This document shows positions 19,231-28,035 of a DNA stretch of 31,823 nt, in pieces. Position numbers and translations under genes: made by a program. Every line of letters starts with the position of its first letter. The stretch's first letter is position 1. The notes under the pieces were generated by a model. The model made no database searches. It saw only the letters and a program-made list of their open reading frames with translations, and was not told the origin of the DNA. This stretch comes from an uncultured Archangium sp. (lineage in GTDB: Bacteria; Myxococcota; Myxococcia; Myxococcales; Myxococcaceae). The stretch is taken from positions 1 to 31,823 of the forward strand of contig CAMLFP010000013.1 of assembly GCA_946479335.1 (NCBI GenBank), in the 5' to 3' direction.

Positions 19231-20569
19231 CCCGGCGCGCGACGTAGCCGTTCGCTTCCGTGAAGTTGCTCACCGGCGAGATGCGCACGCCGCCGCCTTC
19301 GTAGACCGGCACACCGTTGCTGGTGCCGACCTGCACCTTGCTGAACGGCGTGGCCTCCACGACCTGGCCGTTGCCGATGTAGACGACCACGTGCGAGCCG
19401 GCCTTGGAGAGGATGTCTCCGGGCTGCAGGTCGTTGAACGACACCGGCTGGCCCGCCTTCGCGAGGTCGCGTGAGTTCGACGGCACGTTGAGGCCCGCCT
19501 GCGCGAACATGGTGTGCACGAGGCCGGAGCAGTCGAAGCCCACCACGCCCGCCGTCGAGCGGTAGCGGCTCTGCCCCGACTGTTGCGCGCTGCCGTTGGT
19601 GCCTACGCCTCCGAAGCGATACGCGCTCGCGCCGCCCACGTACGTCGTCGCGCCCGGGTTCTGCTTCTCGAGGTTCGCGAAGTAGATGCCGTAGTTGAGC
19701 ACCGCCTGGAGCTTCTGCTCGCGCGTCGCGTTCGCCGGCACCGGTGAGAGGCCCGGCGGCTGCACCGGCGTCGTGGTGCCATTGGCGGGCAGCGTGGGCG
19801 GCGTCACCGGCGCGCCCGGCTGCAGCGTGCCCGTCACCGGTGTGGGCTGCGTGTTGCCCCGCGCCGCGTTCGCCGCACGCAGCGAGTCGAGCGTCGGCTG
19901 ATCAACCACGCCCGTCTGCGGCAGCCCCTGCTGCGCCTGAAAGGCCTTCACCGCGCGCTCCGTCACCGGGCCAAAGTTGCCGTCGACCGACGATGTGTAG
20001 AAGCCCAGCGAGGTGAGGATGAGCTGCACCTCCTTCACGCCGGTGCCCGTCGCGCCGCGACCGATGGAGACCGCTGGCGTCGGCGTCGCGCCGCCACGCA
20101 GCTTGTCCAACGTCGGCTGATCAACCACGCCGGTCTGCGGCAGGCCCTTCATCTTCTGGAAGGCCTTCACCGCGGCCTCCGTGCCGGGGCCGAAGTTGCC
20201 GCCGATGGCGCCGTTGTAGAGGCCGAGCGCCTTGAGGCGCAGCTGCACCTCCTTCACCGCGTCGCCGCTCGCGCCCAGCTTCAAGCCGCTGCTCACCGGA
20301 GCCGGGGCCGCCGCCGCGCGCAGCTTCGCCATCGTCTGCGGGCCCGCCCAGCCATCGGCCGTGAGCCCGTGCGTCCTCTGGAACTGCTTCACCGCAGCTT
20401 CAGTCTTCGGGCCGAACTCGCCGTCGCAGGCGTGTGGGTAGAGCCCGAGCGACTTGAGCAGCTGCTGGAGCTCCTTCACCTGCGCGCCCGACGCGCCCAC
20501 GACCAGCTTCGTTGAAGCAGCCGACGCCACCGAGGAGGTGCTGCGCGCAACGCCTGAGACAGAAGCCAT
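19223..20569 (-). CDS. NlpC/P60 cell-wall endopeptidase with three peptidoglycan-binding repeats
   Basis: 448 residues. ATG 20569 is preferred because TGGGGG stands 5 nt before it; a GTG 30 nt upstream is in frame. After a Ser/Ala-rich leader without a typical hydrophobic signal come three peptidoglycan-binding-type-1 repeats of about 75 residues (each with VKEVQ/ELQ..L..LG.Y, FGP.TE.AVK.FQ, and two with GLPQTGVVDQPTLD). A Pro/Thr linker (about 245-290) leads to the NlpC/P60 domain: catalytic Cys C347 in GFDCSGLVHTMF, H393 in AGSHVVVYIG, and the usual LQPGDIL strand. It should cut peptide stems in peptidoglycan. How it leaves the cytoplasm is not clear from the sequence; a non-standard route or a wall-acting toxin role are both possible. 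Confidence 0.9.
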   Translation of the reverse strand: MASVSGVARSTSSVASAASTKLVVGASGAQVKELQQLLKSLGLYPHACDGEFGPKTEAAVKQFQRTHGLTADGWAGPQTMAKLRAAAAPAPVSSGLKLGASGDAVKEVQLRLKALGLYNGAIGGNFGPGTEAAVKAFQKMKGLPQTGVVDQPTLDKLRGGATPTPAVSIGRGATGTGVKEVQLILTSLGFYTSSVDGNFGPVTERAVKAFQAQQGLPQTGVVDQPTLDSLRAANAARGNTQPTPVTGTLQPGAPVTPPTLPANGTTTPVQPPGLSPVPANATREQKLQAVLNYGIYFANLEKQNPGATTYVGGASAYRFGGVGTNGSAQQSGQSRYRSTAGVVGFDCSGLVHTMFAQAGLNVPSNSRDLAKAGQPVSFNDLQPGDILSKAGSHVVVYIGNGQVVEATPFSKVQVGTSNGVPVYEGGGVRISPVSNFTEANGYVARRVL

Positions 20570-20582
20570 GACTGCCCCCAGT

Positions 20583-20607
20583 GAGAAACGAGTGGTCACT
20601 CATTCTC
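20583..20607. promoter_or_regulatory. 25-bp double inverted repeat upstream of the NlpC/P60 gene
   Basis: Nested arms GAGAA...TTCTC (20583-20587, 20603-20607) and GAGTG-GT-CACTC (20590-20601). It begins 14 nt upstream of the ATG at 20569, so it would sit at the 5' end of the message or over the transcription start. An operator is a reasonable guess. Confidence 0.4.
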
Positions 20608-20651
20608 GCCGCGGGGCGGTGTGGGGATTCAGGGGTGCGTGTAACGACGCT

Positions 20652-21806
20652 TCACAGCGCGCGTTCGAACATGCGCCACTTCTTGTAGAGCGTCGCGCCC
20701 ATGCGCTCGATGCCGCGGTTGATGCCGTCGTTGTCTTCGAGCGTCCACGAGAGCTCGCCGGTCTGGTACCCGGCGGCTTTGCCCTTCACCGAGATCTCCT
20801 CGTAGAGGCACGCCACGAGCGCGCCGTACTTGCGCGACGCGCGGTACTCGTTCTTCACCCCGAGGAGGATCAGGCGGATGCCCTTGGGCCGGTTGAACTT
20901 CAGGCGCCAGAGGAACTTCGCGAGGTTGATGGGGTTGCGCATCAGCTCGCCCTTGAAGTCGCCGATGATCTCATTGAGGTCGGGGATGGCGAAGAGCACC
21001 GCCGCGGGCTTGCCGTCGACCTCCGCCACGTACGCGAGCTGCTCGTCGATGAAGATCTTGTAGTCGTTGGCGATGACCGCCAGCTCGCCGTCGGTGAAGG
21101 GCGTGAAGTTCCAGTTCTGGCTCCAGGCCTCGTTGTAGATGTCCTGGAGGATCTTCGCGTCGCGCTCGATGTGCTTGAGCGACATGTTGCGGATGACGAC
21201 GTTCGGCAGCTCGCGCGTGCGCTTGGAAATCTTCGAGGTGAACTCGTCCATCGGCACCGTGGCGTCGTAGCGCCAGCCGAGGAGGTCCTTCACCTTGGCG
21301 TAGCCGGCCTTCTCGATGAGCGGCCCGAGGAAGGGGCGGTTCCACACCGTGCCGATCTTCGCCTTGGTGTCGAAGCCGTCGATGAGCACGCCGATGTCGC
21401 CCTTGGTGTCGAAGGTCATCGGGCCGCGCAGGCGCGTGCGCTTCTTGTTGCGCGCGTATTCCTCGGCGACGGCGAAGAGCGCCTTCGCCACCTCGACGTC
21501 GTCGATGCACTCGAAGAAGCCGAAGAAGGCGGTGGGCGGCTCCTGCGGCCAGGTCTTGTCGTAGTCGAAGTCGACCTGCGCGCTGATGCGGCCGGCGGGC
21601 GCGCCGTCCTTGAAGGCGGTCCACAGTTGGAACTCGCCGTGCGGCAGGAAGATGGAGTGCTTCGGGTCGATCAGCTTGCGCAGGTCGTCGAGCATCGGCG
21701 GAACCCAGTTGGGCTCCTTGTCGAGACCGACGCTCCACGGCACATGGAGGAAGACCTCGACGTCTTTCTTGTTCGTGACGCTGACAGGGCGAACTTCGAT
21801 GGCCAT
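20652..21806 (-). CDS. GNAT-like acetyltransferase family protein, 384 aa
   Basis: Start taken at ATG 21806 (MAIEVRPVSV); an earlier in-frame start would add a Cys/Arg-rich leader and would run nearly to the next gene. No ribosome-binding site is evident. The length and pattern (FLHVPWSVGLDKEPNWVPPM near the start, RTRLRGPMTFDTKGDIGVLI in the middle, FTDGELAVIANDYKIFIDEQ later) are those of a conserved bacterial family usually annotated as N-acetyltransferase-like. The second half carries the GNAT-type strand-helix order (YVAEVDGKPAAVLFAIPDLN, then helix). No signal peptide, so cytoplasmic. The substrate is unknown. It sits 43 nt downstream of the large lipoprotein and could be its transcriptional follower. 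Confidence 0.7.
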   Translation of the reverse strand: MAIEVRPVSVTNKKDVEVFLHVPWSVGLDKEPNWVPPMLDDLRKLIDPKHSIFLPHGEFQLWTAFKDGAPAGRISAQVDFDYDKTWPQEPPTAFFGFFECIDDVEVAKALFAVAEEYARNKKRTRLRGPMTFDTKGDIGVLIDGFDTKAKIGTVWNRPFLGPLIEKAGYAKVKDLLGWRYDATVPMDEFTSKISKRTRELPNVVIRNMSLKHIERDAKILQDIYNEAWSQNWNFTPFTDGELAVIANDYKIFIDEQLAYVAEVDGKPAAVLFAIPDLNEIIGDFKGELMRNPINLAKFLWRLKFNRPKGIRLILLGVKNEYRASRKYGALVACLYEEISVKGKAAGYQTGELSWTLEDNDGINRGIERMGATLYKKWRMFERAL

Positions 21807-21848
21807 GCCGCGGCGCCTACACCAGCCGCCCCGGTGTTGCAGCAATGC

Positions 21849-24800
21849 TCAGTGGGCCCAGCGGTGCACGCCTCCGCGCATCACGCGCAGTTGGTTGACG
21901 CCCCCGAGCGGCCAGATGTACCCCAGCACATACGAGGGCGTGCCGCCGTCTGACGGGCGGTCGAGCGTGAGCACCGGCGCCGCGAACTGCGGCGAGGTGT
22001 TGCCGTTGAGACCCAGCAGCGGGTCGCCCGGGAGGCTCTCCAGGCTGCTGCGGTGCCAGTTGGTCGCCGAGGTGCAGTTGAAGGGGCAGTACGACAACTT
22101 GAGGTGCCGGTCGCCCGAGGTCGCGTCGTACGACGGGTACGCGAGGTAGAAGCCGTCTTCGCTGGAGATGCCCGTCACCTGCGCGGGGTCTCCGGGCTCG
22201 TAGTCGTTCACCACGCGCTGGAAGCCGGTGCCCGTGCCCAGCACCGGCGCGCCCGTCGTCACCGAGAGATGCCCGGCGATGCTCTGGCTGATGAAGGTGT
22301 CGCCGTAATACCCCACCACCGTGTTCTGGCTGTTGATGCCACCGGCGATGGTGGCCGTGGCGCCGACCGCGAAGTCGGCGGTGGGGTCGCCCGCGGTGCT
22401 GAAGATGCCGCTCGCCAGCACCCGGGCGGGCGAATACGCCCACGTCGCGCCGTTGTAGGTGACGTCGGAGCCGTAGATGCTCTCCGTGCCGGTGCCGCCG
22501 TCGAGGAAGGTGTGCTGCCGCCAGGCGATGGTGGCCGTGTTGCCGCCCGTCCGCAGAATCTGGACCGCACCCAGCGTGGTGGCGCCGCCCGCCGAGGGCA
22601 CAGAGAGGTACGAGGGCGCGACGTCGAGCACCGCGCCGCCGTCGAGCCGCAGCAACCCCACGCGCACGCGGTCGTTGGCGGTGTCACCCCACACCACCGC
22701 GTTGTCGCGCGCGGCGACCAGCGTGACGCCCGCGGTGGCGTCCACCACCGACTCCGCGGAGATGGGCGCAGTCAGCGAGGGAAAGGGCCGCATGCGCAGG
22801 CCGGTGGAGGCCGACAGCTTGTAGAAGAGCACCGCGCCGCCGTTGGCCTGCGCCAGGGCGCGCGCGCTGCTGGTGACGAGGCCGGTGTCTTGCGGCGCCC
22901 AGCTGGTGCCATCGAATTGGTACACGCGCAGCGCCGAGGGGTCGGCGGCCTGCGGCGGCACGAAGAGGATGCGCCCGTCGCGCGCGGCCAGCGCCCCCGA
23001 GCCGGAGCCCGACGCGACGCCAGCGTCGTTGAGCGTCAGCGTGAACGCGGGGAACTCGAGGGTCGAGGGCTCCACCTGCCACACCTCGTTGTCGTTGCCG
23101 GCGAGGCCCTGGTCGTCGACCGAGCGCACCTGGAAGTAGCGCGGCGCCCACGGCGAGGTGGCGGGCACCTCGTAGGGAGACGTCGGGTCGTACGCCGCGC
23201 TCCACGGCCCGCTCCAGTCGCTGGAAGAGGCCAGCTCGTACATGTCGACGCCCGCGAGCGGCGCCCACACCAGCTGTGCGCCGACGTTCTCATCGCGCAC
23301 GCGCGAGGCGGGCGCCGGGGTCGCCGGGAGAATCAGCGAGATGCCCGAGCCGGTGGCGTCGGTGTACGCGATGGCGAGGTCTTCGGAGTTGTCGCCCGAC
23401 ATCACCACCGCGCGCGCGTCGCTGGAGCTGTCGATGACCACGCGCCGGTTCGCGGGGAAGGTGGCGCCGTCGTCGGTCGACTGCGAGAGCACCAGCGCGT
23501 TGCCGAACGTGCGGTACACCACGAAGACGTTGTGCCCGGAGGCCCACATGCGCGGGCGCACGCTGGAGTCGACGTTGGCGGCGAGCAGCACGCCCGGCCC
23601 GTTGAAGCTGCTGGCCAGCGAGCTCTTGCGCAGCACGTTGAGCTGCACCGCGGCGGCGACGTTGGTCGTGTAGCCGGCCATCGCGAGGTACACGTTGGTG
23701 GCGTCGGGCCGCGCGGCGCACGCGAGGTCGTATGACGAGTAGGCGCCCGCGTCGGTGATGTCTTGTTCGGCGCTCTCGCCGGCCTGCGCCACCTGCGCGG
23801 CCGCGAAGTACGAGCTGAGCACCGCGAGGCGCGAGTTGTCGTTGGGCGACCAGGTCAGCACATTGCCGCTGTTGCCCACGCAGCCCGCGAACTGCGTCGA
23901 GTCCTGGTTGCCGCCCATGTAGTACGGGGTGTTGGCCGCGCCGCCGACCAGCGTCCACGAGGTGCCCTGCTCGTTGGTGCGCAGCGTGCGGAGGTCGCCG
24001 CCCACGCCCTGCATGAAGTACGCGGTGAATTGATCATCGCGCGCGAAGAGCTGCAGGCTGTCGACGATGGCCAGCTGCCCGTCGGCCGCCGGCGACAGGT
24101 AGTAGTAGACCCACGACGCGCCGCCGTTGGTGGTCGAGTACATCCGCACCTGCCCGCGGATGATGTTCCCCGAGACGTTGGTGGTGACGCCGGTGACGGT
24201 GCCGACGTACGCGCGGGAGTTGCCCAGCGCGATGCGGCCCGAGAGGCGCCCGGTGGTGAAGGTGTCGTCGAGGCTGTTCACCGTCCACGTCTGGCCGAGG
24301 TCGTGGGAGACGGCGACCTTCAGGTTGCCCTCGAAGGCCGACCACGTGAAGTCGCGCTCGGAGAAGGTGACGTAGACGTCGTTGCCGCGGATGGCGACGT
24401 CGAGCGGCATCACCGGGTACGCGCTGCTGTACGGCAGCGTGACGTTGCGCAGGCCGGTGACGCCGCGGGTGCTGGGGCTGGGCGGCGAGCGGTTGCCGGC
24501 GAGGTCTTCGGCGCGCACGCTGACCCACAGCTCGGCGCGGTTCTCGAAGCCCAGCAGCAGCGCGTCGGTGGCGTTGGGGCCGGTGACGCCGCAGGTGCCC
24601 GCGTCGGCCGCGAGGTCGCAGTACAGGTCGTAGCCGCCGATGCCGCGGTTGTCGGTCGCCGGAGACCAGAAGGCGCGCGCGCCGCGGTTGACGAACTGCA
24701 CCGAGTTCATCACCGGCGTGCTGGGCGGCTCGGTGTCGAGCACCACGGTGGCGGTCACCGGCAGCGAGGTGTTGCCCAGGTCGTCGCTGAACACCGCGTA

Positions 24801-26024
24801 CAGCGTCTTGTCGCCGTCACCGGCGCTGAGGGTCACGGCGGTCGACGCCGACGGCGCGGAGGGGAAGGCGAGCGTCGGGGTGACGGTGGGTGACTCGGCG
24901 ACGCCCCAGGTGGTGGCGTCGAGCGCTCCGCCCTGCACGGTGACCCCGGTGGTGTTCACCTGCCCGCTGCCGTTGTGGGTGGTGACGGTGAGCCACGGCG
25001 CCAGCGGCGGCACGGTGTCGAGGGTGATGGTGGCGCCCGGCTGCGAGGTGGTGGCCAGCGCGGTGTTCAACGCGCGGTCGCGCACGCAGACGTTGAGCTG
25101 CTGCGGGCCCTCCTGGTTCGTCAGCTGGAACGACACCGGGTCGCTCGCGTAGCGCTGCCACACCAGGCTCGCGGTGGGCGTGCAGGAGACGCCGCCGGTG
25201 ACGATGGCCATCTCCGCGGGCTCCTCGAGACAGTCGTGCACGCGCACCGAGATGTTGGTGAGCGCGGTGAAGCCGGCGACCGGCGAGGGGGCTCCGTTGC
25301 GCGCCTTGCCCTGCGCGTCGAGCGAGCACCCGCCGGGCGCCGTGGCGTCGAAGGTGATGGTGGCCGAGGGGTTCCACGCGCCGTTGACGACGGTGCCCAC
25401 GGTGTTGCCGTTGGCGTCGCGCAGACACGCACGCACCTCGCGCGGCCCCGCGGCGCCCGGCGTCAGCTGCGTGGTGACGGAGCCCGAGGAGGGCAGTGGC
25501 GAGTAGCCGGTCGACGGGCAGGCGGTGAGCGTCTCGTCGCCGAGGAAGTACTCGACGACGTTGGTGGTGGTGAAGGTGACGCGCACCGCGGTCGTCGCGG
25601 TCACTTCGCTGGAGCCGGTGACGCCGTCAGCCAGCGTGCCCAGCAGCGCGATGGAGCCGGAGGGCAGCGTCTGCCCGTCGAGCCGGTAGAGCGTCAGCGT
25701 GCCCACGTCGACGGTCTGCCCGCTCTTCACGCGCACGTTGGGCACCAGCAGCGGCACGAAGCCCGCGACGCGCACGTCGATGACGTAGAGCCCCGGCTGC
25801 ACGCTGGGGAAGAGGAAGACGCCGTTGGGCCCGCTGTCGACGGAGATCTTCTGGCCGTTGGCGTCGATGAGCGTCACCGCGCGGCCGACGGGGCTGATGG
25901 CGCCCGTGTCCAGCACGCCGGTGACGACGCTGGCCTGCGGCGCCGTGGGGAGGTCGGTATCGAGAGAACACGACGCGAGGCTCAGCAGCGCCGCGCACGT
26001 CACACCCCGGAACACTGGATTCAT
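21849..26024 (-). CDS. Large surface lipoprotein with Asp-box propeller repeats, 1391 aa
   Basis: ATG 26024 gives a lipoprotein signal (lipobox LASC, Cys 19). Residues about 28-118 look like a carboxypeptidase-regulatory/Ig-like beta domain (NGVFLFPSVQPGLYVIDVRV). Several Ig-like repeats follow (about 120-450), with the recurrent TITLDTVPP and VVLDTEPPSTPV joints, then a fibronectin-like segment. Between about 540 and 900 there are four Asp-box-type turns (SHDLGQTWTV, STTNGGASWV, RTNEQGTSWTL, STDDGATFPA), as in sialidase/BNR beta-propellers. A further beta-rich region ends with CPFNCTSATNW, the Cys/Trp motif repeated in the first gene of this window. No sialidase catalytic residues are evident, so a binding or adhesion role is more likely than hydrolysis. 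It is a large outer-surface protein; the ligand is unknown. Confidence 0.82.
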   Translation of the reverse strand: MNPVFRGVTCAALLSLASCSLDTDLPTAPQASVVTGVLDTGAISPVGRAVTLIDANGQKISVDSGPNGVFLFPSVQPGLYVIDVRVAGFVPLLVPNVRVKSGQTVDVGTLTLYRLDGQTLPSGSIALLGTLADGVTGSSEVTATTAVRVTFTTTNVVEYFLGDETLTACPSTGYSPLPSSGSVTTQLTPGAAGPREVRACLRDANGNTVGTVVNGAWNPSATITFDATAPGGCSLDAQGKARNGAPSPVAGFTALTNISVRVHDCLEEPAEMAIVTGGVSCTPTASLVWQRYASDPVSFQLTNQEGPQQLNVCVRDRALNTALATTSQPGATITLDTVPPLAPWLTVTTHNGSGQVNTTGVTVQGGALDATTWGVAESPTVTPTLAFPSAPSASTAVTLSAGDGDKTLYAVFSDDLGNTSLPVTATVVLDTEPPSTPVMNSVQFVNRGARAFWSPATDNRGIGGYDLYCDLAADAGTCGVTGPNATDALLLGFENRAELWVSVRAEDLAGNRSPPSPSTRGVTGLRNVTLPYSSAYPVMPLDVAIRGNDVYVTFSERDFTWSAFEGNLKVAVSHDLGQTWTVNSLDDTFTTGRLSGRIALGNSRAYVGTVTGVTTNVSGNIIRGQVRMYSTTNGGASWVYYYLSPAADGQLAIVDSLQLFARDDQFTAYFMQGVGGDLRTLRTNEQGTSWTLVGGAANTPYYMGGNQDSTQFAGCVGNSGNVLTWSPNDNSRLAVLSSYFAAAQVAQAGESAEQDITDAGAYSSYDLACAARPDATNVYLAMAGYTTNVAAAVQLNVLRKSSLASSFNGPGVLLAANVDSSVRPRMWASGHNVFVVYRTFGNALVLSQSTDDGATFPANRRVVIDSSSDARAVVMSGDNSEDLAIAYTDATGSGISLILPATPAPASRVRDENVGAQLVWAPLAGVDMYELASSSDWSGPWSAAYDPTSPYEVPATSPWAPRYFQVRSVDDQGLAGNDNEVWQVEPSTLEFPAFTLTLNDAGVASGSGSGALAARDGRILFVPPQAADPSALRVYQFDGTSWAPQDTGLVTSSARALAQANGGAVLFYKLSASTGLRMRPFPSLTAPISAESVVDATAGVTLVAARDNAVVWGDTANDRVRVGLLRLDGGAVLDVAPSYLSVPSAGGATTLGAVQILRTGGNTATIAWRQHTFLDGGTGTESIYGSDVTYNGATWAYSPARVLASGIFSTAGDPTADFAVGATATIAGGINSQNTVVGYYGDTFISQSIAGHLSVTTGAPVLGTGTGFQRVVNDYEPGDPAQVTGISSEDGFYLAYPSYDATSGDRHLKLSYCPFNCTSATNWHRSSLESLPGDPLLGLNGNTSPQFAAPVLTLDRPSDGGTPSYVLGYIWPLGGVNQLRVMRGGVHRWAH

Positions 26025-26054
26025 GCCCGGCCAGCCTATGGCAGCCGGGCGACG

Positions 26055-26081
26055 AAAAAACGAGGCGCGTGGTTACGCCTC
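26055..26081 (-). terminator. Rho-independent terminator of the M1 aminopeptidase gene
   Basis: GAGGCG (26062-26067 on the minus-strand 3' arm) pairs with CGCCTC (26076-26081), followed on the minus strand by GTTTTTT (26061-26055). The 5' arm overlaps the last two bases of the stop codon region (TGA, 26082-26080). Confidence 0.75.
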
Positions 26082-27801
26082 ACGCGCGCTGCAGCAGGCC
26101 GGTGATGACCTGCTGCGCGATGGGGTGGTAGCGGCCGCGGTTGGCCTCGAAGATGCGCCTGGCGTCGGCGCGCGGGAGCGCTCCGTACAGCGGCTTCAGG
26201 TACTTCATGCGGCCCACGCGCGAGAGGAACGCTTCGGCGGTCGGCACCATCTCCGTCAGCCCGGCGCGCAGCGCCAGCGTCAGCCAGCCGCACAGAATCT
26301 CGGAGTTCTTCGACTGCGACAGCGAGAACTTCGCGTCGAGGGCGCGCAGGTATTCGGGCTTCGCGTCGCGCGGCGTCCAGTCGAGGAAGAGCTGCCACTC
26401 GGCCGCGGTCCACGTCGCGGTGCTCGCGGGCACCGTGCCCACCTGCGCCTTGAGCGCGTCGAGGCGCGCCGACTTCGACTCCGGCGCATTCGCGGGCACG
26501 CCGGGTTGATCAACCCACTGGCTGGCGTTCACCTTCGCCAGCAGCCCCGGCGCGTGCCGCTCGACGTGCGCGAGGAAGTCGTCGGTGGTGACGCTGCCGA
26601 AGCGGTGCGCGGCGAGCCATGACTTGAGCAGCGCGTTGAAGGCCTCGCGGCCCGCGGCTTCTTCCAGCGTGCGCAAGAAGAGGTAGCCCTTCTCGTACGG
26701 CACCACGCTGAAGGCCTCGTCGGGGTCGATGCCCTGGAGGTGCGTGCGCAGCTTCGTCAGCTCCGGCGTGCCGGCCGCGGCGAAGCGCGTGATGGCGTCG
26801 TTGAGGTCATTGCGGCCCAGCGCGGCGTGCAGCGCGGCGATTTCGGGGCCCTCGAGCGCCTCGAGAATCCGCCGCTCCGCGAACACCGTGAAGCCCTCGT
26901 TGAGCCAGAAGTGTTCCGCGTTGGAGTTGGTGACGAGGTTGCCGGTCCACGAATGCGCGAGCTCGTGCGCGACGACGTTGACGAGGCTCTTGTCGCCCGC
27001 CAGCAGCGTGGGCGTGAGGAAGGTGAGGCGCGGGTTCTCCATGCCGCCGTAGGGGAACGAGGGCGGCATCACCAGCAGGTCGAAGCGCTCCCAGTCGTAG
27101 GGCCCGAAGAGCGCCTCCGCGGCGTGGAGGTGCTTCTCGACGTCGGCGAACTCCCACGCGGCGCGCGCCAGCACCCCGGGCTCGGCCCACACGCGGCTGC
27201 GCGGCGACAAGTCAGCGTGCGCGAGGTCGCCCACCGCGAAGGCCAGCAGGTACGGAGGAATCGGCTGCGGCATCTCGAACTCGGAGTCGCCGCGCGGCGC
27301 GGCGGCCATCACCGCCACGAGCCCCTCGGGCACGCGCAGCTTCGCGCGGTACGTCACCCGGCGAGCCGGCGTGTCCTGACAGGGGAGCAGCGAGCGCGCG
27401 TGGATGGCCTGGCACTGCGAGAAGAGGAACGGCTTCTGGCCGCCGGCCGTCTGCGCGGGCTCGAGCCACTGCAGCGCGGAGGCTTCATTCGAGGTGCGGT
27501 ACGTCACCATCACGCCCGTCGCGCCCGCTGGAACGTAGATGCGCAGCGGCGTCCCCAGGACGGCGTCGGTGGGCAGCGCTTCGAACTTCAGCGCCGTGTC
27601 GTCGAGCGCGGTGACCGACTCGATGTCGAGCCCGCGCGCGTCGAGGTCGAGCGGCGTGGCAGCAGCCGGCGGCGCGTGGAAGTGCAGCGCCACGGTGCAG
27701 TGCAGCCGGCGGTCTTCGAAGTCGACGCGCGCGTCCCACTCCAGGTGCTTCGTGGCGGGCTGCGCGTCATCGGTGACGGAGTGCGGATCGACTCTGGCCA
27801 T
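26080..27801 (-). CDS. M1-family aminopeptidase, leukotriene A4 hydrolase type
   Basis: 573 residues, no signal peptide, so probably cytoplasmic. The N-terminal beta domain contains QCQAIHARSLLPCQDTPA (129-146), nearly identical in pattern to the same segment of eukaryotic leukotriene A4 hydrolases. The catalytic domain has the substrate-binding YGGMENP (251-257), HELAHSWTGN (H279, E280, H283) and, exactly 18 residues after H283, the third zinc ligand E302 in WLNEGFTVFAE. The C-terminal helical domain (about 470-573) is of LTA4H type. It should remove N-terminal residues from peptides; whether it has any epoxide hydrolase activity cannot be told. All catalytic residues are present. A terminator overlaps its stop, and the Cys-rich lipoprotein gene lies 21 nt upstream on the same strand. 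Confidence 0.93.
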   Translation of the reverse strand: MARVDPHSVTDDAQPATKHLEWDARVDFEDRRLHCTVALHFHAPPAAATPLDLDARGLDIESVTALDDTALKFEALPTDAVLGTPLRIYVPAGATGVMVTYRTSNEASALQWLEPAQTAGGQKPFLFSQCQAIHARSLLPCQDTPARRVTYRAKLRVPEGLVAVMAAAPRGDSEFEMPQPIPPYLLAFAVGDLAHADLSPRSRVWAEPGVLARAAWEFADVEKHLHAAEALFGPYDWERFDLLVMPPSFPYGGMENPRLTFLTPTLLAGDKSLVNVVAHELAHSWTGNLVTNSNAEHFWLNEGFTVFAERRILEALEGPEIAALHAALGRNDLNDAITRFAAAGTPELTKLRTHLQGIDPDEAFSVVPYEKGYLFLRTLEEAAGREAFNALLKSWLAAHRFGSVTTDDFLAHVERHAPGLLAKVNASQWVDQPGVPANAPESKSARLDALKAQVGTVPASTATWTAAEWQLFLDWTPRDAKPEYLRALDAKFSLSQSKNSEILCGWLTLALRAGLTEMVPTAEAFLSRVGRMKYLKPLYGALPRADARRIFEANRGRYHPIAQQVITGLLQRA

Positions 27802-27822
27802 GCGCGCTTCTTGGCACAGCGC

Positions 27823-28026
27823 TCAGCGGTCGGCGCAGCCCAGAAATTTTCCGCCGCCGCAGATGCAATACACGTCCATCCCGCAGGCGTCGGGGCAGAA
27901 GCAGCCATCCATCTTCATCACGCACTCGTTGCTGCGCGCGTAGCACCCGCACTCCGACTCGAAGGCGCACGGTGGGGGCCCGCACCCCGCCAGCGCCGCG
28001 ACCAACCCCAGGAGCAGCATTCTCAT
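27823..28026 (-). CDS. Cys-rich mini-lipoprotein, 67 aa
   Basis: A lipoprotein signal (MRMLLLGLVAALAGC) is followed by a 52-residue mature chain with ten more Cys residues (CGCYARSNEC, GCFCPDAC, YCIC and others). So many cysteines in an exported peptide point to a disulfide knot or a metal-binding role. I do not recognise the family. It begins 9 nt after the stop of the lipoprotein gene upstream (28036) and ends 21 nt before the M1 aminopeptidase, so the genes from 29319 down to 26080 may form one transcript. Confidence 0.7.
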   Translation of the reverse strand: MRMLLLGLVAALAGCGPPPCAFESECGCYARSNECVMKMDGCFCPDACGMDVYCICGGGKFLGCADR

Positions 28027-28035
28027 GGCGCGATG

